The notes: generated from the letters alone by a model not told the origin. Positions 1 to 10,434 are shown, numbered from the stretch's first letter. The stretch is 64,000 nt of DNA from Cryptomeria japonica (GCF_030272615.1 NC_081410.1:257845533-257909532); one strand, 5' to 3'. Numbers and translations: made by a program.

Positions 1-617
1 TTGTAATATTCTTAGTGAGCTTACCTATTCAATTAGTCTTAGGTTATGGTATAAATGTAAAATCTCATTTATGAGATTGATATGCGATAAGAAAAAGGAT
101 TGTAGTAAGGTATATGCAAAAATAAGTAGAGCTATACACGTAGACATCATTTGAAGATTGAAGGAAGGTTTTTGTGAAGGCAATCAGAGCTAAACCAGTA
201 CTTAATCCAGCATATGAAGATGTTATTTTATGCAGTACATTATCATTGGATTTAACCATCCAATTGTAGTCAGTATGACTCCCATTTTGTTATTGAGCAG
301 TGAGATCTAGGTAGCTGGCCTTTATGCATGTGCAGACTCCATATTGTACAGACATACTATCTGCAGTAGTATCGTTTGATTGTGGGTAAGGTTTCCCACT
401 GTGGTTTTTCCCCTTATAGTTTTCCATGTATAAATATTTGTGTTGTGTTGTGGATGTTATTGTCTTTCTATTTCATGCATTAATCTTTACTGGTACTACA
501 ATTAACTGATAAAATTGTCTACCGGCATTAAGCATTAAGTTTTGGTTAAGTTAATTTTAGTTGAATTTATTGGACAACTGATTCACCCCCCCTCTTAGTT
601 GTCTTTGGGACCTAACA
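1..617 (+). repeat. 5' LTR of element A, 3' part only
   Basis: These bases align with 5572-6206 of the 3' LTR, with scattered substitutions and a missing block of about 18 bp near 520 relative to the 3' copy. It ends CCTAACA immediately before the primer-binding site. Near its end lies a 9-bp hairpin, 573-581 pairing with 595-603 around a C-rich loop. A GTGGG/CCCAC hairpin sits at 382-399. Confidence 0.93.
50..56 (+). promoter_or_regulatory. Putative LTR TATA box (element A, 5' LTR)
   Basis: TATAAAT follows a stretch shared with the 3' LTR copy (5621-5627) and with the LTR of element E (43758-43764). Its position mid-LTR suits the U3/R promoter of a retrotransposon. No transcript evidence is available. 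Confidence 0.55.
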
Positions 618-619
618 AT

Positions 620-631
620 TGGTATTAGAGC
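620..631 (+). other. Primer-binding site, element A
   Basis: TGGTATTAGAGC lies 2 bases after the LTR end. It matches the copia primer site TGGTATCAGAGC, complementary to the 3' end of initiator tRNA-Met, with one C-to-T change. Confidence 0.85.
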
Positions 632-673
632 TTAGTCCTCTATTTGCAAAAGTTTAACAACTTGAGGAGATCC

Positions 674-1729
674 AATGTCTTCTAACTATTTCTGAAACTT
701 GATGGAACCAACTATGGCATATGGAAGATTAGGATGGAGACACATTTGAATTGTATTGGAAAGGACATATGGGATGTTACAAAGAATGGTTATACTGCTC
801 CTACTCAAGGTCAACCTAATCCACCTAACTTGGGTAAAGATGAGGAAAATGATTGCAAAGCAAGAGAAGCACTTTTGAGTGCATTATCAGATAGATCTAC
901 TGCTAAATCTATTTGGGACAAATTGGAAACATTGAATGAAGGAGATTCCATAGTCAAAATTGCAAAACTTGAATGCTTCTAGGTCAGGTATGAAAATCTG
1001 AAAATGGAAGAAGATGAAAGAATTTTTGCTTTTATGGAAAAAGTAAATGAAATTGTGTTAGGTATACAGTGTTGTGGAGGAACCTTAAGTGAAGATGAAA
1101 TTGTTTCTACAGTTTTAAGAACATTGCCACCAGCATATAAAATGAAAGTTACTGCTATAAATGAAATAAGAACAATGCCTAATGCATCAGTATCTAGAGA
1201 CACCTTGGTTGGAAAACTTTCAGCTTTTGAACTTGAGGAATTTGGTCTTGTTGCTACTATTAAGGCAGATCTAGCTTTCAAAGCATCATCATCATCTGCA
1301 GCATCATCATCATCATCTGAGAAATCTAATTGGAAAGCCTTCTATGCAAAAGAACTTGAAGATATCAGGAAGGAGAATGAAGAATGGGAAGAGCTTGAAG
1401 CACTATTTGCAAGAAAAATGCCTAAAGGTCTAGTTGGAAGTAAGTTTGAAGGTAAAGCACCCTTTAAATGTTTTAACTGTAATAAGATTGGTCATATGGC
1501 TTCTAGATGCCCTGATAGACATGCAAGATTAAGAGAAGAAGCTAAAATAACATATAAGCCTAACCCTGATTATCAAAGATACAAATTCAAGAAGAATAGA
1601 GACAAATCTTGTTATTATGTTGATGAAGGAGTTACTGATGATTCTAATGAGGAACCAGCAGATAATGGATGGGATTTTGTTGCTATAACAGAAGATCAAC
1701 CAGCACCTACTGTTCAACTGGTAGAGTAG
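674..1729 (+). pseudogene. gag: Copia gag, element A
   Basis: Capsid-like polyprotein that would package element RNA. The start is the ATG at 674, as in sister element E. About 14 bp present in E are missing right after the start, which shifts the frame. A TAG at 980-982 then cuts the N-terminal part. The longer piece from 1004 includes a serine-rich run encoded by TCA repeats (about 1277-1320) and an intact CCHC zinc knuckle, C-X2-C-X4-H-X4-C (CFNCNKIGHMASRC), at about 1469-1510. It ends at a TAG (1727-1729), where E has a Gln codon and reads on into protease. Confidence 0.9.
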
Positions 1730-1974
1730 GCCCTGCAGCTAAAGTTGAAGATAAGGATGAATGGATTATTGATTCAGGATGTTCACATCACATGACTGGT
1801 GATAAGAGTAAATTCTTAACCTTTCAAGATTACAATGGAGGTCTAGAGAGATTTGGAGATGATAAAGCTTGTATGATCGAAGGAAAAGGAACTATATCTT
1901 TTGATGGTAAGCACAATACTGATAATGTTTACTATGTAGAAGGTTTGAAGCATAATATTTTGAGTGTTGGTTAA
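1669..1974 (+). pseudogene. pol: Copia protease region, element A
   Basis: Aspartic protease segment of the polyprotein. The active-site motif DSG is intact in WIIDSGCSHHMTGD, followed by the typical copia sequence ending in GLKHNILSVG. A one-base deletion near 1735, compared with E, moves this segment to another frame than gag. TAA at 1972-1974 replaces the Gln codon of the conserved GQLV. Confidence 0.88.
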
Positions 1975-2967
1975 TTAGTTGAGAAAGGATTTCAGTTACA
2001 ATTTAGGAATGGTAAATGCAAAATCTTAAATAGAGCTGGTTTGGAAATTGCAACCGGTAATCAGACTAGAGGTAATATCTTTTATTTGAACAACAATGAG
2101 AAAGCATGTTTGATTGCACATATTGATGAAAGTTGGTTATGGTATAAGAGACTTTGTCATGTAAATTTTGATTACATTGTGAAAATCAGTACAACTAAGA
2201 CGGTAAGAGATTTACCAAAGATTGTTAAACCTCACAATCTGATATGTAAGGAATGTCAATTTGAAAAGCAAGTTAGAGCAACTTTCAAAAGTATTCTGAA
2301 GAAATCTAACAATGTTCTTGATTTAATTCATACTGATTTATGTGGTCCAGCAAGAACTAGAAGTATACAAGGAGATAGGTATTTTATGCTAATCATTGAT
2401 GACTATTCTAGAATGTGTTGGGTTACTTTTCTCGGGGAGAAATCTGAAGCATTTGGGAAATTCAACTATTCAAAGTAATGGTAGAGAATAAAACCGGTAA
2501 GAAAATCAAATGTTTGAGATCAGATCAAGGAGGTGAGTTCACATCTAAGGAATTTAATACATTTTGTGAAATGAATGGGATAAGAAGATAGTTATCAGCA
2601 CCCCAGACACCATAGCAGAATGGAGTTGTTGAAAGGAAAAACAAAACTATCTTGGATGCAGCCAGAAGTATGATATCAGAAGCAAATCTACCTCATATAT
2701 ACTAGAGAGAAGCAATCAATACAGTAATTTATACATTCAACCGAGTTCATATCAAGGGTGAAACCGATAAGACCCCTAATGAACTATGGTTTGGAAATAC
2801 TCCTACTCTTAAATATTTCAGAATATTTGGAAGTAAATGCTATATTAGAAGATATGAGTACATTGGCAAATTTGATCCTAGAAGTGATGAAGGAATATTT
2901 CTTGGTTATTCATCAAAGAGAAAGGCATATAGATGTTTTAACAAGAGACTGCAGAAAATATGGTTAG
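1975..2967 (+). pseudogene. pol: Copia integrase, element A
   Basis: DDE integrase that would join element DNA to host DNA. An N-terminal zinc-binding segment (CHVNFD ... CKEC) is followed by the core. The core keeps its first Asp (HTDLCGPA), second Asp (SDQGGEF) and the Glu of NGVVERKN. Breaks include a frameshift near 2470, TAG at 2589 and 2613 (both at Gln codons), and TAG at 2703 in place of the Trp of YWRE. The C-terminal part at 2758-2967 (KTPxELWFG, GSKCYI, GIFLGYSS) lies in another frame. Confidence 0.88.
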
Positions 2968-2976
2968 AGTGCAAGT

Positions 2977-4161
2977 GTGAAGATTGATGAACAATTTAGA
3001 GGAAATTCAATGTACATGGACTCTAAACCAGCAATAGAGATAATCACAAATGAACCTACTATGAGTACATTGGTACAGAATGTTGATCCAGTTACATCAG
3101 CATCATCTGAAGATTCAACAGTTACAAAGGAACAGCAGCAAGTAAAAACACCCAGGTATGTAAGATTGAACCACTCTAAAAGTCAGATAATTGGAAACAA
3201 ACTTCAAGGAGTTATGACTAGAGGAAGATTGGCAAATGAAGAGGTATGTCTTATTTCTCAAATTGAACCTACATAAATTAATGAGGCATGTGAAGATAAA
3301 TATTGGATTAAATCTATGGAAGATGAATTGGAACAAATTGAAAGGAATAACACTTGGTCATTAGTTCCCAAGCCTAAAGACAAAAATGTAATTGGAACTA
3401 AATGGGTTTTCAGAAATAAACTTAATGAAGATGGCAAGGTAATTAGAAACAAAGCAAGATTAGTGTGTAAGGGATATTCACAGAAAGAAGGAATTGATTA
3501 CAATGAAACCTTTGCACTGGTAGCTAGAATTGAGGCAGTCGGACTTTTATTGGCTTTTGCAGCACACAAGAACTATAAAGTATATCAAATGGATGTTAAA
3601 TGTCCATTTCTGAATGGAGATCTTGAAGAAGAAGTTTATATTGAACAACCTAATGGATTTTCTTTGACAGATAACAAAGACACGGTTTGCAGGTTAAGGA
3701 AATCTTTATATGGATTAAAACAAGCTCCTAGAGCTTGGTATGCTAGATTGGACAAATATCTTTTGAAGCTTGGATACACTAAAGGTAATGCTGATAGCAA
3801 TCTATACTACAAAGTGACTAATGATGACATCTTGGCTATTGAATGTTTTGTTGATGATATAATCTTTGGAGGAGAAGATGGGTTGTGTAAAGACTTTTCT
3901 AACAAAATGCAGCAAGAATTTAAAATGTCTATGATTGGAGAGATAAAATTATTTTTAGGATTGCAGATTTCACATACTAATAAAGGTATATTCCTATGTC
4001 AATCTAACTACATGAAGGAATTACTAAAGAAATCTGGCATGGAAAACTCTAAACTGGTAAGCACACCTATGACTACAACTGATAAATTATCTTTGAAGGA
4101 CAAATCAACACCTATTAATCTGACTATATACAAGTCTATGATAAAAGGTTACTATATTTGA
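2977..4161 (+). pseudogene. pol: Copia integrase-RT linker and reverse transcriptase, element A
   Basis: 2977-3276 is the variable linker, ended by TAA at 3274-3276. RT reads from 3316 for about 280 codons. It has [22 protein letters not shown], the first catalytic Asp in QMDVK (about residue 95), [11 protein letters not shown], the FVDD active site at about residues 177-180, and the FLGLQI block. This is the longest unbroken pol piece of A. A frameshift near 4150 in the conserved GGLLYLT separates it from RNase H. Confidence 0.9.
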
Positions 4162-4798
4162 CACAAACAAGACCTGATATTATGAATGTAGTATGTATTG
4201 TTTCAAGATTTCAGAGTAATCCTAAAGAAAATTATGAATTGGCAGTGAAAAGGATTTTCCGGTACATACAAGGCACTACAAATATTGGTTTATGGTATCC
4301 TAGAGATGAAAATTTTAATTTATGTGCATACACAGATGCTAATTGGGCAGGAGATGTAGATGACAGAAAAATCACCCTTGGTGGAGAATTTTTTTTGGTA
4401 GCAAACTAATTTCATGGTTGAGTAAGAAACAGAGTTGTACATCACTATCAACAACAGAATCAGAATATGTTGCAACAGCAACTAATTGTACACAGGTATT
4501 ATGGATCAAACAAATGTTGAAGGACATATAGGTAAAATGCAAGGAACCTATAACTATTTACTATGGTAATATGGCAGCAATTGATATATCAAAGAACCCA
4601 GTATTTCACTCTAAGACTAAACATGTTTCTATCAAATTCAATTTTCAAAAAGAGAATGTTGAAGCAAAAGAAGTGAATATGGTTTATGTGAATACTAAAG
4701 AGCAGATTGTAGATATTTTTGCTAAGCCTTTGCCTAAGGAGACTTTTGAGTATCTCAGAGAGCAGCTTGGAGTCCTACCCCCACTGATAGAGACTTAG
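4158..4798 (+). pseudogene. pol: Copia RNase H, element A
   Basis: Contains [10 protein letters not shown], the catalytic Asp in [14 protein letters not shown], then a break near 4395-4530 (frameshift and TAG). The C-terminal block KHVSIKFNF ... EQIVDIFAKPLP is followed by a stop at 4796-4798. These blocks are standard at the end of copia pol. Confidence 0.88.
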
Positions 4799-5149
4799 AC
4801 AGTTGATGTTTGTCATCAACCGATAGAATTAACAGAGAAATTTTATTCCGGCTTTGATGAGGAGAGCTACTTCTCAAGCGGAGTAGTTGGATAAATTGGT
4901 TAATTGGTATTTTGAATTTGGTTTTGTATTGCTTTGGCATTTGATGTCAAAGGGGATAGATATTATGGAAAAAAAAATTTAAAAACATTTTGGGAAGAGA
5001 TATATTTTGGGAGAAATCACTCCTAGGGGAGATAAATTATGTATTTGGATTTCTCGTTAATGATCTCTTTGGGAGATTGTTGGTTTTTGGTTTTTGGCAT
5101 TTATGTTTTGGCACTTTGATGATTTTTCCATCTTGTGTTGCCATTAATG

Positions 5150-5160
5150 CCAAAGGGGAG
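5150..5160 (+). other. Polypurine tract, element A (second of two)
   Basis: AAAGGGGAG two bases before the 3' LTR start would prime plus-strand DNA. A similar tract, CAAAGGGGATAG, lies about 200 bp upstream at 4948-4959. Element B shows the same pair. Confidence 0.75.
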
Positions 5161-5162
5161 AT

Positions 5163-6206
5163 TGTTGGTATTTTGGATATGTTGATATGGTTTTGTCATT
5201 GATGTCAACACTTGTCAACCTTATCAACACTTGGAGATCTTTGGTTTTGTTCACCGGCAAGTCAATGACTTATGCACAGTCACCGGTATTTGGTTCACCT
5301 GTAGGTTATATTGTTCACCGGCACTTGGAATGACTTGGAGACTACTTGGTTATGTTGAAGACATTATTCGATCACTTGGTTTTGGTGATTTGGTTATTGG
5401 TCTATTCGGGTTTGCATATTTGTTGTTACCAGAAAATAGGTCCAGTTTATGCACTGGCAAGCATATCTATTCCAGATCAGCACGGCACGTTATGGAGATG
5501 ATTTATTATTATTGTAAATGCATTGAGCAGACATGATACATTTCATAATGATTTATTTGTAATTGATTTTATTGTAATATTCTTAGTGAGCCGGCCTATT
5601 CAATTGGTCTTAGGTTATGGTATAAATGTAAAATCTCATTTATGAGATTGAAATGCGATAATAAAAAGGATTGTAGTAAGGTATATGCCAAAATAAGTAG
5701 AGCTATACACGCAAACATCATTTGAAGATTGAAGGTTTTTGTGAAGGTAATCAGAGCTAAACTAGTACTGAATCTAGCATATGAAGATGCTATTTTATGC
5801 AGTACATTATCATTGGATTTAACCATCCAATTGTAGTCAGTGTGACTCCCATTTTGTGATTGAGCAGTGAGCACTAGGCAGTTGGCCTTTTTGCATGTGC
5901 AGACTCCATATTGTACACACATACTATCTGCAGTAGTATCATTTGATTGTGGGTAAGGCTTCCCACCATGGTTTTTCCCCTTACAGGGTTTCTATGTACA
6001 AATATTTGTGTTATGTGTTGTGGATGTTATTGTCTTTCTATTTCATGCATTAATCTTTACCGGTGCTGCAATTAACTAATAAAACTGTCTACCGGCATAA
6101 AGTTTGGTTTACCGGCATTAAGCATTAAGTTTTGGTTAAGTTAATTTTGGTTGAATTTATTGGACAACTGATTCACCCCCCTCTCAGTTGTCTCCAGGAC
6201 CTAATA
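5163..6206 (+). repeat. 3' LTR of element A
   Basis: 1044 bp, starting TGTTGGTA after the purine tract and ending CTAATA (CTAACA in the 5' copy). TATA box at 5621-5627. U5 hairpin of 9 bp, 6163-6171 with 6184-6192. GTGGG/CCCAC hairpin at 5949-5966. Small ORFs inside show no conserved domain and are taken as chance. Confidence 0.92.
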
Positions 6207-6658
6207 AGATTGGTGTTAAAGGGCAGACATCTATGCTTAACCAAAATTGTAATCAAGCATTTGGAGGTGCTATTCTTTCAGTTCAATTCTTTCGAATTGT
6301 AGGCTAAATCTTATTGTAAGTCAGTGAGACTTCCTTGAGGGTTGTAGCCTTTTGGGCAAATAATATTTGAGTAGTGAACTCTAGGCAATGTGCCTGAATG
6401 CATGTGCATTCCCCATTATAATATTTTCACATACTACTGCAGAGGATCATCTAACTATGGATAGGTTCCCACTGTGGTTTTTCCCTTAATCGGGTTTTCC
6501 ACATCAAAATCTTGGTGTTGTGTGTTGTGTTGTTAATTTTCTTATATGTCTTATTGCTGCAGTTTATCATATTTGTGTTTTGTGGTTAAGTTTGTTATTC
6601 TGGTGAAGACTGATTCACCCTCCCCCCTCTCGACCTTCTCTCTTGGTTGTTCCTAACA
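6207..6658 (+). repeat. 5' LTR remnant of element B
   Basis: Aligns with 18289-18738 of the 3' LTR, starting from the shared AGGCAGACATCT and the GTGCTTAACC-like stretch. Ends CCTAACA. The U5 hairpin (6605-6613 with 6630-6638) is damaged here by two unpaired positions, while the 3' LTR copy is perfect. Confidence 0.88.
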
Positions 6659-6660
6659 AT

Positions 6661-6672
6661 TGGTATCAGATC
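6661..6672 (+). other. Primer-binding site, element B
   Basis: TGGTATCAGATC two bases after the LTR end. It matches the initiator tRNA-Met primer site except for its last few bases. Confidence 0.82.
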
Positions 6673-6714
6673 TAGATCCTCCGATAGAAGCTTAACCACT
6701 TGAGGAGATCTGGG

Positions 6715-7398
6715 ATGGCATCTCAAGGTGTAATCTTTAAGAAGGATAGTCTGAGATTTGATGGAAGTAACTATGCTATATGGAAGGACCGGATGGAAGT
6801 GCACTTGAAATGTCTTGGTGAAGATTATTGGAAGATTACAAAGAATGTCTATGTTTTTCCTCAGAATGGACTATCTACTCCTTATGAGGTTAGGGAAGTA
6901 GAACACAATATTAGAGTGAAGGAAGCATTTCTTAGTGCCTTGACTGATTCTGAGATGACAAATATAATGGGACTTCAAACCGCACATGAGATTTGGTTGA
7001 AGCTTGAGGTATTGTATGAAGGTGATAAACAAGTGAAGGTTGATAAAATTCAGAGTTTAAAAGGAAAGTATGAGACATTAAAGATGGGAGATGATGAGAA
7101 CATACACTCTTTTATGGCTAAGGTGAATGACCTTGTCTTAGGTATCAGATGTGTCAATGGAACCATTGAGGAAGATGAAATTGTTGCTAAGGTGTTGAAA
7201 TCTTTGCCTCCTACCTATAAGCATAAGGTTGCTTCTATTGATGAAATCCAGAGTGTGACTACAGTGACAAGAGATATGTTGGTTGGAAAGCTTGTTGCAT
7301 TTGAGTTGAGTGAATTTGGAGAATCACATGGAAAGTCTAAGACAACATTCAGAGCATCTGCATTTGTATTCGATAAGCAGAAATATGATCCTGATTAG
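6715..7398 (+). pseudogene. gag: Copia gag, element B
   Basis: The start chosen is the ATG at 6715, 54 bp after the primer site. The upstream TTG in the same frame is not needed. About 227 codons carry the copia gag signature: LRFDGSNYAIWKDRMEVHL near residue 15, then DDENIHSFMAKVNDLVLGI and LPPTYKHKV. TAG at 7396-7398 stops it before the zinc knuckle and a further TAA lies at 7447-7449. The same N-terminus recurs at 61159 in element I. Confidence 0.9.
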
Positions 7399-7455
7399 TG
7401 CAGAATATCTAGATATGAAAGAGAGAGAAGAAAGATGGAAGAGCAATAAAGGGAG

Positions 7456-8073
7456 TTGGATGAACTTGAAGCACTAATTGCCCAGAGATTGCCTAAAGGT
7501 ATTGGTAAGTATGATGGAAATTTGCCTTTAAAATTTTTTTGTAACAAGATAGGACATTTTGCTTCTAGATTCCCAAAGAGAATGGCTAAGTATGAAAGAC
7601 ATGGTAAGTTTCATAAGCATGAGAGGAATGATAGATATGACAAGCATGAGAAGTATGACAAGTCTTACAAGCCTAACCAGAAGTTTAGAAATCAAAACAA
7701 TTGTTATTATGTTGTTGATGAAGGTATTATAGATGAAGAATATGAAAGAGATGAAGTTGTATTACTTTCCATAAAGGAAGATGGACCTGTACCTATTGAT
7801 TCCACTAGTTGTACTATTGACGAGAAATCTTTAGTTGCTAAAGTTGAAGAGAAAGATGAATGGGTGATTGGCAGTGGTTGTTCATATCATATGATTGGTG
7901 ACAAAATAAAATTTCTAAGCATGGAAAGATATGATGGTGGAATAGTTAGATTTGGAGATGATAAAGCCTGTGTGCTTTGTGGGAGAGGTTCTATTTCTTT
8001 TCATGGTAAGCATAGCATTGATGATGTCTTGTATGTTGAAGGTTTGAAGCATAATATTTTAAGTGTTCGATAG
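7456..8073 (+). pseudogene. pol: Copia gag C-terminus and protease, element B
   Basis: Begins with the knuckle region, but the zinc site is lost: the first Cys is gone and the last is Phe (FFCNKIGHFASRF). A Lys/His/Tyr-rich stretch of degenerate HGKFHKHERNDRYDKHEKYDK type follows. In the protease the catalytic Asp is replaced, GSG instead of DSG. TAG at 8071-8073 replaces Gln in the GQL motif. Confidence 0.88.
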
Positions 8074-8076
8074 ATG

Positions 8077-9227
8077 ATTGATGAGGGTTATGATTTACAA
8101 TTCAAGGACGGTAAATGCAAGATCTTAAATGCCTTCGGTATAGAGATTGCATCTGGAACTAAGACTGAAGGTAACATTTTTTATTTGAATGTTGGTGAGA
8201 AAATTTGTTTGATTGCTCAGATTGATGAGAGTTGAATATGACATAGGAGAATGTGTCATGTAAATTTTGATTCAATATTAAGATTTGTTCTATGCATGTT
8301 GTTAGAGATCTACCTAAGATTGTTAAGCCTGCTAATCCGGTATGTAAGGAATGTCAGTTGGGTAAGCAAACAATAATTTATTTCAAAATAAAACAATATA
8401 CATATAATGGATTGCTAGATCTTGTGCATACTGACCTATGTGGACCTGCAAATATTAGAAGTGTGCAGGGTGATAGATATTTTATGTTGCTAATTGATTA
8501 TTATTCTAGGATGATGTGGGTTGTCTTTTTTAAGGAGAAATCAAAAGAATTCAATAAATTCAAGATATTTAAAGCTAAGGTTGAGAATGAGTCTAGATTG
8601 AAGGTGAAGTGTCTAAGATCTGATAGAGGTGGAGAATTTTGTTCTGGTGAGTTCAATTCATTTTGTGAGAAGCATGGGATTAGAAGACAATTATCTACTC
8701 CTATAACCCCTCAATAGAATGGAGTCATTGAGAGAAAGAACAGAACTATTTTGGATGTTGCAAGGACTATGTTGATTGAAGGGAATGTTCTAAAGATCTA
8801 CTGGAGAGAAGCTATTAGTACGATTGTTTACACATTCAACAGAGATCACATCAAAGGAGATACTGATAAGACCCCTTATGAGATTTAGTTTGGTCATGTT
8901 CCTACTGTGAGATATTTCAAAGTTTTTGGTAGCAAATGTTATATCGAGAGAGATGAAGACATAGGAAAGTTTGATGCTAGAAGTGATGAAGGTATTTTCT
9001 TGGGTTATTCAACAAAGAGCAAGCCCTACCGGTGCTACAATAAGAGACTGGGAAAGATAGTAGAAAGTGCAAATGTGAAGGTGGATGAGAACCTTGGGAA
9101 AGAGATCAAAGCATGTGGTTATGATGATGGTCAACCTATTGTTTTAACACCTATTCAGCCTAAAGAGACTAAGAAGAATGATTGGATAGAGATTGTGAAT
9201 CCAGATGTTGCTAGTGAAAGAGTGTAG
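8077..9227 (+). pseudogene. pol: Copia integrase, element B
   Basis: The N-terminal part (8077-8290) is broken by TGA at the Trp of SWIWH (8235-8237) and by a frameshift. The piece 8292-8717 holds CKECQLGKQ, the first Asp (VHTDLCGPA), the second Asp (SDRGGEF) and ends at a TAG in the conserved Gln-Gln-Asn-Gly block. The Glu follows in VIERKN. TAG near 8887 replaces the Trp of the EIWFG block. The final piece 8907-9227 has GSKCYIERD, GIFLGYSTKSK and the variable linker. Confidence 0.87.
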
Positions 9228-9420
9228 GAACCTGAAATCAGAACAATTAGAGGACTCCAAGGTATGTAAGATTGAATCAATCTAAAAAATCAAATTATTG
9301 GTGATAAAAATAAAGGTGTGATGACTAGAAGAAGGTTAGTTGTTGAACAAGTATGTTTGATTTCCAAAGTTGAACCTAAAGATGTTGTTGAATCCTATAA
9401 AGATGAAAGTTGGATGAGTT

Positions 9421-10269
9421 ATGGAAGAAGAACTAGATCAGATTGAAAATAATAACACATGGAAACTTGTGCCTAGACCAAAGGATAAGAATGTTATTGG
9501 TACTAAATGGGTATTCAGAAATAAATTGAATGAAACCGATGAAGTTGTCAGAAATAAAGCTAGACTGGTTTGCAAAGGGTATTCACAGTAAGAAGGGATT
9601 GATTATGAGGAGACTTTTTATCTGGTTACGAAACTTGAAGTTGTTAGACTGTTGCTTGCTTATGTTGCTTATAAAGATTTCAAGCTATATCAGATGGATG
9701 TCAAATCTGCCTTTTTGAATGATGATCATGAGGAAGAAGTTTACATTGAACAACCTGATGGATTTTCAATGTCAAATAATGGAGGCATTGTATGTAAGTT
9801 GAACAAAGCTCTTTATAGATTGAAACAAGCTCCTAGAGGCTGGTATAGACTAGATAAATACTTGTTGAAATTGGGATTTAGTAAAGTTGTTGTTGACAGC
9901 AATCTGTACTTTAAGATTAAAAATGATAACATTCTGATTGTTTTAGTCTTTGTTGATGATATAATCTTTGGTGGTGATGATAACTTGATCATGAAGTTTG
10001 TCGATGATATGAAAAAAGAATTTGAGATGTCTATGATTGGTGAAATGAAATTTTTCTTAGGTTTGCAGATAGCACGGACTAGAAAAGGTATATTCATATC
10101 TCAAACTAAGTATGTGAAGGAATTGTTGAAGAAGTTTGACTTAGATGACTCCAAACCAGTTGGAACTCCTATGGTGACTAGTTGTAAATTGTCTAAGAAT
10201 GATGAATCTCCTAAAGCTAATCAAATTTTGTATAGATCTATAGTTGGTGGACTATTGCATCTTACTTAG
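9421..10269 (+). pseudogene. pol: Copia reverse transcriptase, element B
   Basis: Starts at the [28 protein letters not shown]-type block. TAA at 9588-9590 replaces Lys in SQKEG. From 9652 the frame is open: QMDVKSAFLN (first catalytic Asp), RLKQAPRGWY with one residue deleted, FVDD at about 9948-9959, then FLGLQIA. TAG at 10267-10269 replaces Gln in LTQTR. All three polymerase Asp residues can be seen. Confidence 0.88.
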
Positions 10270-10434
10270 ACTAGGTTGGACATTATGCATGTTGTGTGCA
10301 TGGTTTCTAGCTATCAAGTTGATCCAAAAGAGAGTCATATCATTGTTATGAGGAGGATATTCAAATACTTGAAGGGAACTATGGACTATGGATTATGGCA
10401 TCCTAGGAATGATGATTTCATAATTAGTGCCTAT
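10270..10434 (+). pseudogene. pol: RNase H of element B, 5' fragment
   Basis: Reads from the LDIMHVVCMVS block to GTMDYGLWHPRN and stops at CCTAT, exactly where insertion X begins. The reading resumes at 15478, downstream of X, with TDTDWVGDVDD. Confidence 0.88.

Larger units (their letters stand above)
1..6206 (+). mobile_element. Ty1/copia LTR retrotransposon A (family 1), nearly complete, defective
   Basis: The order is 5' LTR (its start lies outside the window), primer-binding site, gag, protease, integrase, reverse transcriptase, RNase H, purine tract, 3' LTR. Integrase before RT is the diagnostic copia order. All domains are present but broken by stops and frameshifts, so the copy is dead. 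The 3' LTR ends at 6206, and the next bases continue the LTR of a different element (B), so A inserted into the 5' LTR of B. Its 5' target duplication is off the window. Confidence 0.93.

Noticed and set aside
6700-6714. Upstream TTG start giving MRRSG before gag of B (and likewise at 61144)
   Set aside because: The ATG 15 bp downstream is the standard start and is conserved between B and I. Non-ATG starts are not needed.
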